From Acidovorax delafieldii (GTDB taxonomy: Bacteria > Pseudomonadota > Gammaproteobacteria > Burkholderiales > Burkholderiaceae_C), in assembly GCA_002377855.1 (NCBI GenBank), contig DFQQ01000017.1, positions 1 through 64,000 on the forward strand: a stretch of 64,000 bases of DNA, given 5' to 3'. The position numbers were made by a program, and so were the translations under genes. The notes beneath the pieces were generated by a model that had not been told where the DNA came from, ran no database searches, and saw nothing but the letters and a program-made list of their open reading frames with translations. This document shows positions 20,508-29,062 of the stretch, piece after piece; the stretch's first letter is position 1, and each line of letters starts with the position of its first letter.

Positions 20508-20576
20508 ACCACCCCAGGTGCCCATAGCGCATCCGCGCCGTGCAAACGCTTGTGGTACGGAATCACCCCCTTGAAA

Positions 20577-20636
20577 CCGTTCACGCTGAGCTTGTCGAAG
20601 CGCCGCGCAAGGCTTCGACAGGCTCAGCCCGAACGG
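20577..20636. repeat. REP-like inverted repeat between convergent genes
   Basis: A 60-bp imperfect palindrome: CCGTTCACGCTGAGC-TTGTCGAAGC and GCTTCGACAGGCTCAG-CCCGAACGG. The arms include the motif TTCGACA(A/G)GCTCAG, a common intergenic repeat in proteobacterial genomes. It sits in the 190-bp gap between two convergent genes and could act as a bidirectional terminator or mRNA stabiliser. Confidence 0.75.
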
Positions 20637-20697
20637 ACATTGAAAATTTCTACAACCTCAGCCCAGACGGCGAGCACAGTCGGCTCTGGGGGCGCCA

Positions 20698-21759
20698 TCA
20701 AAGCGCTGGGTCGCGCACTTCCCAGCGAATGGCGTCGATAGCCTCCAGTACCTCGGGCGACAGCGTGGTGCCCCAGGCGTTCAGGTCTTCGTCCAGCTGG
20801 GCCAGCGATGTGACGCCAATGATGGTGCTGGCCACCTGCCACTTGGTGTAGCAGAAGGCCAGCGCCATCTGCGTAGGCGTGAGGCCGTTGTCGCGCGCGA
20901 GCTGGTTGTAGCGGCGGGCAGCAGCCAGCGCCTCTGGGCGGCCCCAGCGCTGCTTGCGCACCGATTCATAGCGCGCAATGCGTGCGCCCTGGGGGGCCCC
21001 GGCGTCGGTGGGGGCGTGCTCGTCGTACTTGCCTGTCAACAGGCCAAAGCCCAAAGGCGAATAGGCCAGCAGCGACACATTCAGGCGATGGCAGGTCTCG
21101 TCCATCGCGTTTTCCCAAGTGCGGTTGATGAGGCAGTACGGGTTTTGCACCGTGGCCACACGCGGCAGGCCGTGCTGCTCGGCCAGGCGCGCAAATTCGT
21201 GCACGCCATAGGGCGTCTCGTTCGAAAGGCCGATATAGCGCACCTTGCCCGCCTTCACCAGCTTGGCCAGCGTTTCGAGCTGCTCATGAATGGGCGTTTG
21301 CGAGGTTTCCTTGGCCGGGTCGTAGTACAGCGTGCCAAAGGCGGGCACATGGCGCTCGGGCCAGTGGATCTGGTAGAGGTCGATGACATCGGTCTGCAGG
21401 CGGCGCAGGCTGCCTTCGCACGATGCCACGATGTCAGCAGGCGTCATGCCCTTGCCCTCGCGCACCCAGGGCATGCCGCGCGAGGGGCCCGCCACCTTGG
21501 TGGCCAGCACCAGCTTCTGGCGGGCACCGGGGTTTTTGGAAAACCAATTGCCGATGATGGTTTCGGTCGCGCCAAAGGTCTCGGCCCGTGCGGGCACGGA
21601 ATACATCTCGGCCGTGTCGATGAAGTTGACGCCCCGCGCCAGCGAGTGGCTGAGGATGGCATGCGAGTCGGCTTCATTGACCTGCTCACCGAAGGTCATG
21701 GTGCCCAGGCAGATGGGCGTAACGTGCAGGTCGCTGAGGCCGAGTGGGATGGTTTGCAT
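20698..21759 (-). CDS. tas: NADP(H)-dependent aldo-keto reductase, Tas type
   Basis: A 353-aa TIM-barrel oxidoreductase close to E. coli Tas over its whole length. It has the opening LGLSDLHVTPICLGTMTFGEQVNEADS, the catalytic Asp/Tyr in FIDTAEMYSVP, the catalytic Lys in LVLATKVAGPSRGMPW, and LYQIHWPERHVP. The N-terminal start at 21759 matches the homologue. Tas reduces small carbonyl compounds; the physiological substrate is unknown. It converges with the M20 peptidase and diverges from the Nei-type glycosylase. Confidence 0.9.
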   Translation of the reverse strand: MQTIPLGLSDLHVTPICLGTMTFGEQVNEADSHAILSHSLARGVNFIDTAEMYSVPARAETFGATETIIGNWFSKNPGARQKLVLATKVAGPSRGMPWVREGKGMTPADIVASCEGSLRRLQTDVIDLYQIHWPERHVPAFGTLYYDPAKETSQTPIHEQLETLAKLVKAGKVRYIGLSNETPYGVHEFARLAEQHGLPRVATVQNPYCLINRTWENAMDETCHRLNVSLLAYSPLGFGLLTGKYDEHAPTDAGAPQGARIARYESVRKQRWGRPEALAAARRYNQLARDNGLTPTQMALAFCYTKWQVASTIIGVTSLAQLDEDLNAWGTTLSPEVLEAIDAIRWEVRDPAL

Positions 21760-21835
21760 GGAGGAAAAGGATTACAAGCGAAGGAACGGCCTCGCAGAAT
21801 AATGGATTTTCCTTTCACTCGCAGACCGGCACGCC

Positions 21836-22594
21836 ATGCCTGAGGGCCCTTCCATCTTCATCCTGCGCGAGCAGGCAGCCGCCTTTGCAGGCAAGACAAT
21901 CGCACGCACCGAGGGAAACACTTCCATCGACAAGGCACGCTTGGTAGGCCAGCGAGTAGTGTCGGTGCGCAGCTGGGGGAAGCACTTCTTGCTGGAGTTT
22001 GCAGGTTTTGCGCTGCGTGTGCACTTCCTGCTGTTTGGCAGCTACCGTATCAACGAACGCAAAGACGCGCCTGTACGCCTGAGCCTGCAGTTTGATGACG
22101 GGGAACTCAACCTGTACGCCTGCTCCGTGAAGTTCGTGGAAGGGCCGCTGCAAGCCGCCTACGACTGGAAGGCCGATGTCATGTCTGACAGCTGGGATCC
22201 CAGGCTGGCTCTGCAGCGGCTGCGGGCGCAGCCCGAGACCCTGGCGTGCGATGCGTTGCTGGACCAGACGGTGTTTTCAGGCGTGGGCAACATCATCAAG
22301 AATGAAGTGCTGTTTCGCATCCGCGTGCACCCTCTGTCCACCGTGGGCGCCCTGCCCGCTGCCAAGTTGCGCGAGTTGGTGGAGCAGGCCCGCCAATACA
22401 GCTTTGACTTTCTGGAGTGGAAGCGGCAATTTCAGCTCAAGCAACACTGGCTGGTGCACCGCTGCACGGTGTGCCCGCGCTGCCAGGTTCCGTTGAGCAA
22501 GGCCCATCTGGGCAAGACCAGACGGCGGAGCTTCTATTGCGAAGGTTGCCAGAAGCGATATGAACGGCCCGACCTTGCCGCGCCACCGCAGTGA
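21836..22594 (+). CDS. nei: Fpg/Nei-family DNA glycosylase (endonuclease VIII-like)
   Basis: A 252-aa base-excision repair glycosylase/AP lyase. It begins MPEGPSI, with the catalytic Pro2 and Glu3 of the family; the PEGP form rather than PELP points to Nei, which acts on oxidised pyrimidines, rather than Fpg. The helix-two-turn-helix has LLDQTVFSGVGNIIKNEVLFRIRVHP. A C-terminal zinc finger has the pairs CPRC and C-x2-C (YCEGCQKRY). The gene is intact. It diverges from tas, with a 76-nt gap. Confidence 0.88.
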   Translation: MPEGPSIFILREQAAAFAGKTIARTEGNTSIDKARLVGQRVVSVRSWGKHFLLEFAGFALRVHFLLFGSYRINERKDAPVRLSLQFDDGELNLYACSVKFVEGPLQAAYDWKADVMSDSWDPRLALQRLRAQPETLACDALLDQTVFSGVGNIIKNEVLFRIRVHPLSTVGALPAAKLRELVEQARQYSFDFLEWKRQFQLKQHWLVHRCTVCPRCQVPLSKAHLGKTRRRSFYCEGCQKRYERPDLAAPPQ

Positions 22595-22620
22595 GCGGCC
22601 TCACGCATCGCACCATGGAT

Positions 22621-22684
22621 TTATGTAAAAAAGGCTTGTAGCGCCCTAATTCACAGCGCCAGTAGCTATAAATTCAATAGCAAT
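22621..22684. repeat. Interspersed Comamonadaceae-type repeat, copy 1
   Basis: An intergenic segment matching the copy at 28735-28797 in the same orientation: AAAAAaGGC-(5)-GCGC-(10)-GCGC-(3)-AGCTATA. It lies between the nei-like gene and the end of livF. I recognise this as a dispersed repeat of the Comamonadaceae; the alignment with the other two copies is made directly from the window. Confidence 0.6.
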
Positions 22685-22733
22685 CCATGGACCAAGCACA
22701 GCCGACGATGTCTCGCGCTCACGCTGGCCAGAT

Positions 22734-23453
22734 TCACACCGCCAGGTACTGGGCCCACAAGCTGCGGTCGGCACGCAGCGCCTGCGAGTCTCCCTGCCAC
22801 ACCACCCTGCCTCGCTCCAGAATCACATGGCGGTCTGCCAAGTCCATCAAGCGGTGCACGTACTTGTCCACCACCAAAATGGTCTGGCCAGCAGCCTTGA
22901 GGCCCGCCAGGCATCGCCAGATCTCTTCTCGAATGACGGGTGCCAGCCCTTCGGTGGCTTCGTCCAGGATGAGCAGCCGGGGATTGGTCGACAAAGCCCT
23001 GCCAATGGCCAGCATTTGCTGCTCGCCGCCCGAGAGTTGGTGGCCGAGGTGATTTTGGCGCTCCTTCAAACGGGGAAACACGCCGTAGATGCGATCGAGA
23101 CCCCACACGTCGCGCAGGCCGCTGCGGTTGTCAGCAAAAGCCACCAGGTGTTCACGCACCGTGAGGTTGGGGAACACATGCCGCCCTTCGGGCACGATGG
23201 CCAAGCCCAGCCGGGCGATCGCATCGCTGGGCAAACGCGTGGTGGGCTGGCCGGCAAAGTGCACGCAGCCCGCCGTGGGCCGCACTGCGCCCACCAGCGT
23301 TTTGATGGTCGTGCTTTTGCCCATCCCATTGCGGCCGAGCAGCGACACCACCTCGCCCGCAGCAATGTGCAGGTCAACGCCAAACAACACTTGGCTGGCG
23401 CCGTACCCAGCCTCCAGAGCTTGGCAACTCAATAGGGGCGGTGGCGCGCTCAT
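22734..23453 (-). CDS. livF: Branched-chain amino acid ABC transporter ATPase LivF
   Basis: A 239-aa cytoplasmic ATPase subunit. It has Walker A GRNGMGKST, the signature LSGGEQQ, Walker B LLILDEATEGLAP and the switch His region IILVVDKYVH-type segment near the C-terminus. LivF is the shorter of the two ATPases of this importer class. Its start overlaps the livG stop by 4 nt (ATGA), showing translational coupling. It is the last gene of a five-gene leftward operon. Confidence 0.93.
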   Translation of the reverse strand: MSAPPPLLSCQALEAGYGASQVLFGVDLHIAAGEVVSLLGRNGMGKSTTIKTLVGAVRPTAGCVHFAGQPTTRLPSDAIARLGLAIVPEGRHVFPNLTVREHLVAFADNRSGLRDVWGLDRIYGVFPRLKERQNHLGHQLSGGEQQMLAIGRALSTNPRLLILDEATEGLAPVIREEIWRCLAGLKAAGQTILVVDKYVHRLMDLADRHVILERGRVVWQGDSQALRADRSLWAQYLAV

Positions 23454-24208
23454 TCGGGGGTCTCCAGCGTTTCGGTGCCCAGGTACACGGCTTGCACCTC
23501 GGCGTTGTTGCGAATCGCGTCGGGGGTGCCGCTGGTCAGCACGCGCCCATACACCAGCACCGAGATGCGGTCCGCCAGGCGGAACACGGCATCCATGTCG
23601 TGCTCGATCAGCAGCACAGCCATGTCGCGCCGCAGGGTTTCGATCAACTCCACCATCTGCAGCGATTCATCAGGGCCCATGCCGGCCATGGGCTCGTCCA
23701 GCAGCAACAGCTTGGGCGTGGCTGCCAGCGCGAGGGCCACGTCCAGCGTGCGCTGGGCACCATGCGGCAGTGCACCCGCCAGCCCGTTCAGGTTGTGCTG
23801 CAGGCCGACCCGCTCAGCCAGCTGGTCAGCGCGTTCGTACAAACCATGTGCGCTGGAGCGTGGCTGCAAGAACCGAAAGCTGGAGCCGCTGTGCGCCTGC
23901 ACGGCCAGCAGCAGGTTGTCGCGCACGCTCTGGTTCAGAAAAATGCGCGTGACCTGGAAGCAGCGCGACAGGCCCAGCGCCACCCGCCGGTGCATGGGCA
24001 GGTGCGTCAGGTCTTGGCCGTCTAGCACGATGCGCCCTGCGTCTGGCGCCAACAGGCCCGATATCTGGTGGACCAATGTGGTCTTGCCCGCCCCGTTGGG
24101 GCCGATGAGCGCGTGGATTTCGCCCGGTTCCACCGTGAGGCTGACGTGGTCTGTGGCCAGCAGGCCGCCAAAGCGCTTGACCAGCCCTTGCACCTGAAAA
24201 AGGCTCAT
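23450..24208 (-). CDS. livG: Branched-chain amino acid ABC transporter ATPase LivG
   Basis: A 252-aa ATPase subunit. Walker A is GPNGAGKTT, Walker B LLLLDEPMAGMGP, and the signature region reads LPHGAQRTLDVA, a variant of the canonical LSGGQ seen in LivG proteins. The start at 24208 (MSLFQVQGLVKRFGG) overlaps the livM stop by 4 nt; longer in-frame readings run back into livM and are rejected. It pairs with LivF to energise import. Confidence 0.93.
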   Translation of the reverse strand: MSLFQVQGLVKRFGGLLATDHVSLTVEPGEIHALIGPNGAGKTTLVHQISGLLAPDAGRIVLDGQDLTHLPMHRRVALGLSRCFQVTRIFLNQSVRDNLLLAVQAHSGSSFRFLQPRSSAHGLYERADQLAERVGLQHNLNGLAGALPHGAQRTLDVALALAATPKLLLLDEPMAGMGPDESLQMVELIETLRRDMAVLLIEHDMDAVFRLADRISVLVYGRVLTSGTPDAIRNNAEVQAVYLGTETLETPE

Positions 24209-25215
24209 GGTTTGCCCCTGCCCCACAGGTCGCTCAGCGCCGCCAGCCCCTTGGGGGCATAGAGGGCGGTGGCAATCAACAACAGGCCCAGGGGCATGTG
24301 CCAGTGCGTGGTGTGCAGCTTGAGCGCCTCTTCCAGCGCCAGCCACACGGCCGCGCCCACCGGCCCGCCCCAGCGGCGCCCCAGGCCGCCAATGATCACC
24401 ATGACGATGAGCGTGGCCGACTGTGTCCAATGCATCATCGACGGGCTGACAAAGCTGTTGCCCGTGGCCAGCAGCGCGCCCGCCAGGCCGGCAATGGCAC
24501 CGGCCACGACGAACGCCGTGAGCTGCAGCAGGTAGACGGGATAGCCCAGGGCGCGCATGCGGGTTTCGTTGTCACGAATACCCACCAGCGCCATGCCAAA
24601 GCGCGAGCCGACGGCCCGATCCAGCCACCACAGCAGCGCGGCGACGATGGCCAGCACCACCCAGTACAACGTGGCTTCGTCGGCCATGTCCAGCCCCATG
24701 CCCAGCGCGGGCCGCGCCATCAGCGTGTAGCCATCGTCGCCGCCGTAGCTGCGCAGCGACACGAAAACGAAGTACAGCATCTGCGCAAACGCCAGCGTGA
24801 TCATGATGAAGTACACGCCCTTGGTGCGCAGCGAAATCGAGCCGATGACCAGCGCCGCGAAAGCGGCCAACAGCGCCGCCGCAGGCCACATGGCCCAGGC
24901 CGAGGTGAACCCGGCATCACTGAGCACCACCACCGCATAGGCCCCCACGCCCATGAAGCCCGCGTGGCCCAGCGCCACCATGCCGCCAAAGCCCATGATG
25001 AAGTTGAGGCTGGCCGCTGCCAGCGCCACCACCAGCACACGGCGCACAAAGCCGATGTAGAAATCCAGGCCCAGCGCCGCTGCCACCGGTGGAAACAAGG
25101 CCAGCGCGAGCACAATGGCCAGCGGCCATGCAGCCGCTTTCCAGCGCGCAGGCTCGGGCGGCCGGCCCGGCACGGGCCCTGAGGAAGAAATTGAAGAAGA
25201 CGAAGTCGCCGGCAT
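24205..25215 (-). CDS. livM: Branched-chain amino acid ABC transporter permease LivM
   Basis: A 336-aa inner-membrane permease with about nine hydrophobic segments. The family signature NFIMGFGGMVALGHAGFMGVGAY lies in the first third. The N-terminus is an unusual Ser-rich stretch (SSSSISSSGPVPGRPPEP) before the first membrane helix. It overlaps livG by 4 nt and lies 21 nt after livH. Confidence 0.92.
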   Translation of the reverse strand: MPATSSSSISSSGPVPGRPPEPARWKAAAWPLAIVLALALFPPVAAALGLDFYIGFVRRVLVVALAAASLNFIMGFGGMVALGHAGFMGVGAYAVVVLSDAGFTSAWAMWPAAALLAAFAALVIGSISLRTKGVYFIMITLAFAQMLYFVFVSLRSYGGDDGYTLMARPALGMGLDMADEATLYWVVLAIVAALLWWLDRAVGSRFGMALVGIRDNETRMRALGYPVYLLQLTAFVVAGAIAGLAGALLATGNSFVSPSMMHWTQSATLIVMVIIGGLGRRWGGPVGAAVWLALEEALKLHTTHWHMPLGLLLIATALYAPKGLAALSDLWGRGKP

Positions 25216-25236
25216 AAAAAAAGGCTCAAAAAGGGC

Positions 25237-26157
25237 TCAGGCTTTCGCAGAAAAGAGCCCCGCAGGGCGGAAAGCCAGCACCGCGGCCATCAAGGCATAC
25301 ATGGACACTTCGGCAAACAGCGGCCCCAGGTCGGCCGCCAAGGCCGGGGGCAGCGTGGCGCGCAGCAGCAGGGGCAAAAAGGCACGCCCAATCGTGTCCA
25401 CCAGCCCCACCAGCAACGCCGCCACGAAAGCCCCGCGCATGGAGCCGATGCCGCCGATGACGATGACCACCAGCGCCGGGATCAAAATCGATTCACCCAT
25501 GCCCACCTGCACCGCCACCAAGGGACCCATGAGCGCACCGGCCAGCGCCGCCAGGGCGGCGCCCAGCACAAAAATGCCGCTGAAGATGCGCTTGACGCGC
25601 ACACCCATGAGTTCGGCCATCCAACGGTTGGATGCGCCCGCGCGCACCAGCATGCCCACGCGGCTGTGGTTGACCAGCAGGTACAGCAGCAGCGCCACCA
25701 GCACCCCGGCGCCCAGCACCAGCAGCCGGTACGAGGGGTAAGGCAGGCCCGCGAACAGCTCCACCGGCCCCGCCAACGCCGCTGGGGCTGACGCCATCAC
25801 GGGCGAGGGGCCCCAGATCATCTTCACCGCGTCGTCCGCCACCAAAATGACGCCAAACGTGGCCAGTACCTGCGCCAGGTGGTCGCGCCCATACAAGCGG
25901 CGCATGAGCGTGACTTCCAGCAGCGCCGCCACTGCGGCCGTCACCACCACCGCCACACCCACCGCCAGCGCAAACGAGCCCGACTGCACATGCACCTGCG
26001 CCGCCACGTACGCACCCACCATGAACAGCGAGCCGTGCGACAGGTTCAGCACGTCCATCACGCCAAAGACCAGCGTCAGGCCCGCGGCAATCAGAAACAG
26101 CATGAGCCCGTAGCCCGCACCGTTGAGCAACTGCTCAAAAACAAGAATGGCGTTCAT
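25237..26157 (-). CDS. livH: Branched-chain amino acid ABC transporter permease LivH
   Basis: A 306-aa inner-membrane permease, almost entirely hydrophobic. It has the LivH blocks LLNGAGYGLMLFLIAAGLTLVFGVMDVLNLSHG near the N-terminus and ALVVIVIGGIGSMRGAF near the C-terminus. I chose ATG 26157 (MNAILVFEQLLNGAGYG) over an upstream in-frame codon, because family proteins start just before the first helix. It partners LivM. Confidence 0.92.
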   Translation of the reverse strand: MNAILVFEQLLNGAGYGLMLFLIAAGLTLVFGVMDVLNLSHGSLFMVGAYVAAQVHVQSGSFALAVGVAVVVTAAVAALLEVTLMRRLYGRDHLAQVLATFGVILVADDAVKMIWGPSPVMASAPAALAGPVELFAGLPYPSYRLLVLGAGVLVALLLYLLVNHSRVGMLVRAGASNRWMAELMGVRVKRIFSGIFVLGAALAALAGALMGPLVAVQVGMGESILIPALVVIVIGGIGSMRGAFVAALLVGLVDTIGRAFLPLLLRATLPPALAADLGPLFAEVSMYALMAAVLAFRPAGLFSAKA

Positions 26158-26264
26158 GGCAAGACGGCGGTGCGGGAATGGAAAGGCACAGCCATGCAAA
26201 GGGCGCGACGCTGGGTCATAGGGGCGTGGGCAGGCGAAACGGGTGGCTTACGGCAGGGGCAAGT

Positions 26265-27488
26265 TCACTTCAGCTTGCACTGGGCGGCGTACGCGTCGCC
26301 GTAGTTCTCCAGCACCGTGCGGATGGTCTTGTTGGTCACGCGGCCTTCGGCGTTTTTGCCGATGCTGCGCAGGTAGAAGTTCTGCACCGGGAAGTGGTTG
26401 TTGGCGTAACGGAAATTACCGCGCACCGACGGGAACTGCGCCTTGGCAATCGCCTTGGTCAGCGCTTCCTTGTCATTCACCTTGCCGCCAGCGGCCTTCA
26501 CCGCGGCGTCCATGGCCATGATCACGTCATAGGCTTGCGCGGCATACAGCGAAGGGTAACGGCCACCGTATTCCTTGCGGAAGGCGGCCACGAAGGCCTT
26601 GTTGGCGGCGTTGTCCAGGTCATGCGCCCAATGGGTGGTGTTGAACAGGCCCAGCATGGGCTCGCCCACCGCGCCAATCACGTCTTCGTCCGACGAAAAA
26701 CCGCTGGTGACCAGGGTGATGTCCTTGGACAGCCCCGCCCCCACAAACTGCTTGATGAAGTTGATGCCCATGGCACCGGGCAGGAAGAAGTACACCGCGT
26801 CAGGCTTGGCGGCGCGCAGCTGGGCCAGCTCTGTCGCGTAGTCGATCTGGCCCACCTTGGTGTAGATCTCGTCGGCCACCTGACCCTTGAACTTGCGCTT
26901 GAAGCCGGTGAGCGAATCTTTTCCCGCAGGGTAGTTGGGGGCGATCAGCACCATGCGGCCAAACTTCTGGTCGGCCGCAAACTGGCCGGCGGCTTCGTGG
27001 AACTGGTCGTTCTGGTAGGCCGTGCCGAAAAAATACGGGTTGCACTGTGCGCCCGCCAGCTGGCTGGGGCCGGCGTTGTTCGACAGGTAGGGCACCTTGG
27101 CGGCAAACAGTGTGGGCGCCACGGCCAGGGCCACGTTGCTGGCGATGGGCCCGGTGAACAGGTCGATCTTTTCGCGCTGCACAAAGCGGTCTACCAGCTG
27201 CTTGGCCTGGTCGGGGCTGCCCGCCATGTCGGTCTGAACAAACTCTGCGGGCTGGCCACCCAGCTTGCTGCCGAGTTGCTTGATGGCCAACGCGAACCCG
27301 TCGCGTGCCTCGGCCCCCGGCCCGGCGAAAGGCCCTGATACATCCAGCGCAACGCCCACCTTGATCGGCGAGCCCTGTGCATGGGCCGACACACCGACAC
27401 CGACACCGGCGGCCAAGGTTGCCAGCGCGGTCAGGTGGGCCACGCGGCGCAGCGTTTTACCGCAGAAAGATCGAAATTGGGGTGCCAT
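26265..27488 (-). CDS. Branched-chain amino acid / amide ABC transporter substrate-binding protein
   Basis: A 407-aa periplasmic binding protein of the type I Leu/Ile/Val-binding fold. The signal peptide is residues 1-37 (hydrophobic stretch AHLTALATLAAGVGVGVSAHAQ). The mature part opens GSPIKVGVALDVSGPFAGPGAEARDG and contains VLIAPNYPAGKDSLTGFKRKF. The start at 27488 is fixed by the signal peptide; the frame continues upstream only by chance. It is the first gene of the operon binding protein-livH-livM-livG-livF. The ligand could be a branched-chain amino acid, an aromatic compound or an amide, since this family is broad in Comamonadaceae. Confidence 0.9.
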   Translation of the reverse strand: MAPQFRSFCGKTLRRVAHLTALATLAAGVGVGVSAHAQGSPIKVGVALDVSGPFAGPGAEARDGFALAIKQLGSKLGGQPAEFVQTDMAGSPDQAKQLVDRFVQREKIDLFTGPIASNVALAVAPTLFAAKVPYLSNNAGPSQLAGAQCNPYFFGTAYQNDQFHEAAGQFAADQKFGRMVLIAPNYPAGKDSLTGFKRKFKGQVADEIYTKVGQIDYATELAQLRAAKPDAVYFFLPGAMGINFIKQFVGAGLSKDITLVTSGFSSDEDVIGAVGEPMLGLFNTTHWAHDLDNAANKAFVAAFRKEYGGRYPSLYAAQAYDVIMAMDAAVKAAGGKVNDKEALTKAIAKAQFPSVRGNFRYANNHFPVQNFYLRSIGKNAEGRVTNKTIRTVLENYGDAYAAQCKLK

Positions 27489-27812
27489 CGTCAGTCCTAT
27501 CGGAAAAGTGAAACGGGAGCGAGACGCGAATGCTACAGCCCTGCCAGGGCTTGCCCAGCCGGTAGAACCCGAAGGAGAGGTGGGCCGTGCGATTTCAGTG
27601 CACTCGGGTGGGAAGGCTGCAACTCGGCGGTAGCACCCGGCCCACGGCTGCAGACTCCTGCGTGACAGCGTGCCGCCCTCGCGCCGGGTGCTGCAACGTA
27701 ACATTGACGTGACCAAAGAGCTGCCGCGCCACTTCCCCTGGATCGGGGACCGCGCGCAGCGGCCTCGTTGCGCCATTGCACCGTTCGTTGTTGCGCTCAC
27801 CTGCACATCTCC
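27489..27812. other. Intergenic region between the liv operon and a hydrolase gene
   Basis: A 324-bp GC-rich divergent region. It must hold promoters for the leftward transporter operon and perhaps for the rightward hydrolase, but I see no convincing -35/-10 pair, terminator or coding sequence. Confidence 0.5.
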
Positions 27813-28715
27813 ATGTACCAAGCCATTCAACCGCTGCGCAGCAGCACATTGCCCCTGAGGCACCTGAACTACCACGTCAACCACTGGGGGCCGGAAGAAA
27901 GCCCCCTGCCTGCGCTGGTGCTGTTGCACGGCTGGATGGATGTGGGAGCCTCCTACCAATTCACGGTAGACGCGCTGCGCCAACAGCGACTCATTCTGGC
28001 GCCCGACTGGCGCGGCTTCGGGCAGACCAGCAGGCTGCAGGCCGATCATTACGTTTTTGCAGACTACCTGGCCGATCTGGACATGCTGCTCGACCATTAC
28101 GCGCCGGGGCAGGCCGTGGACCTGGTGGGCCACAGCATGGGGGGCAACGTGGCCATGATGTACGCCGGCGTGCGGCCCGAGCGCATTCGAAGGCTGGTCA
28201 ATCTGGAGGGCTTTGGCTTGCCGGCCACCCGTCCGTCACAGGCACCCACCCGCTTCGCCCAGTGGATCGACGAGATCAAGCAGCTGCACCAGGGTGAAAA
28301 AAGCCTGAAAACCTATGACGATGCCCACGGTGTGGCTCAACGCTTGATGAAGACCAACCCCCGCCTTACGCAAGACAAGGCCGATTGGCTGGCGCAGCAC
28401 TGGGCCAAGCCCAACGCGCAGGGCCAGTGGGAAATCCTGGGCGACCCTGCGCACAAAGTCACCAGCGCCCAGCTGTTCCGCGTGGACGAGGTGCTGGCCC
28501 TGTACGCACGCATCACGGCCCCGGTGCTGGCGGTGGAAGCCAGCGGCGACAGCCTGGGCCAGTGGTGGAAAGGCCGGTACAGCCTGGCGGAGTACCACGA
28601 GCGGCTCACCCACGTGCCCGACTGCCGCATTGCCGTGGTGCAGGACGCAGGGCACATGCTCCACCACGACCAGCCCGAGGCCGTGGCACGGTTGATCGAG
28701 GATTTTCTGGCTTGA
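27813..28715 (+). CDS. Alpha/beta hydrolase
   Basis: A 300-aa soluble hydrolase of the alpha/beta fold. It has the oxyanion HG (LVLLHGWMDVG), the nucleophile elbow GHSMGG with Ser108, and the catalytic His in DAGHMLHHDQPE near the C-terminus. The opening LNYHVNHWG and DWRGFGQT are typical of esterase or epoxide-hydrolase-like members. ATG 27813 gives a start just before the first strand; 15 upstream in-frame residues are not credible. It stands alone, and the substrate is unknown. Confidence 0.87.
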   Translation: MYQAIQPLRSSTLPLRHLNYHVNHWGPEESPLPALVLLHGWMDVGASYQFTVDALRQQRLILAPDWRGFGQTSRLQADHYVFADYLADLDMLLDHYAPGQAVDLVGHSMGGNVAMMYAGVRPERIRRLVNLEGFGLPATRPSQAPTRFAQWIDEIKQLHQGEKSLKTYDDAHGVAQRLMKTNPRLTQDKADWLAQHWAKPNAQGQWEILGDPAHKVTSAQLFRVDEVLALYARITAPVLAVEASGDSLGQWWKGRYSLAEYHERLTHVPDCRIAVVQDAGHMLHHDQPEAVARLIEDFLA

Positions 28716-28734
28716 GGCCGTTGATGGGAGTTAT

Positions 28735-28797
28735 GGATCAAAAATGGCCATAGCGCTTATTGGTAAAGCGCAAGCAGCTATATTATTTATAGCGCTT
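28735..28797. repeat. Interspersed Comamonadaceae-type repeat, copy 2
   Basis: Downstream of the hydrolase gene. Core: AAAATGGCCATAGCGCTTAT...AAGCGCAAGCAGCTATATTATTTATAG. It contains two GCGCT/AGCGC arms that can pair. It is the best-preserved of the three copies in the window, and its reverse complement aligns with the pepN-internal copy at 32690-32752. Confidence 0.7.
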
Positions 28798-28799
28798 AA

Positions 28800-29062
28800 A
28801 CTTGCCAACCACGCGTGACTGTGTGGAATTTCCCAGGCAATGGCAGCAACTTGCGGCGTTGGCGTGCCTACCAATGGCCGAGCTATTGGCTACCCGCCGC
28901 GCCTGGTATCCCATTGCGGCAAGGTACTTGCGCGACCCCGCAAAGATCGCAAACAGGCCCTCAGGCCGCGCGGCTATTCCTCTCTTTGGAGGGGAGATCG
29001 GGCGGCGCAGCGTACCGTGAGAAAATCGCCGGTTAATTCACAGAACACCCAGGACGCACACC
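28800..29062. other. Leader region upstream of prfB
   Basis: With the repeat before it, this completes a 347-bp gap between the hydrolase and prfB. Three short overlapping frames are open on the plus strand, none with a ribosome site or family resemblance. The prfB promoter should be here, but I cannot point to convincing boxes. Confidence 0.45.

Noticed and set aside
27489..28133. Upstream extension of the binding-protein frame into the divergent region
   Set aside because: The extension is not protein-like and a signal peptide starts at 27488.
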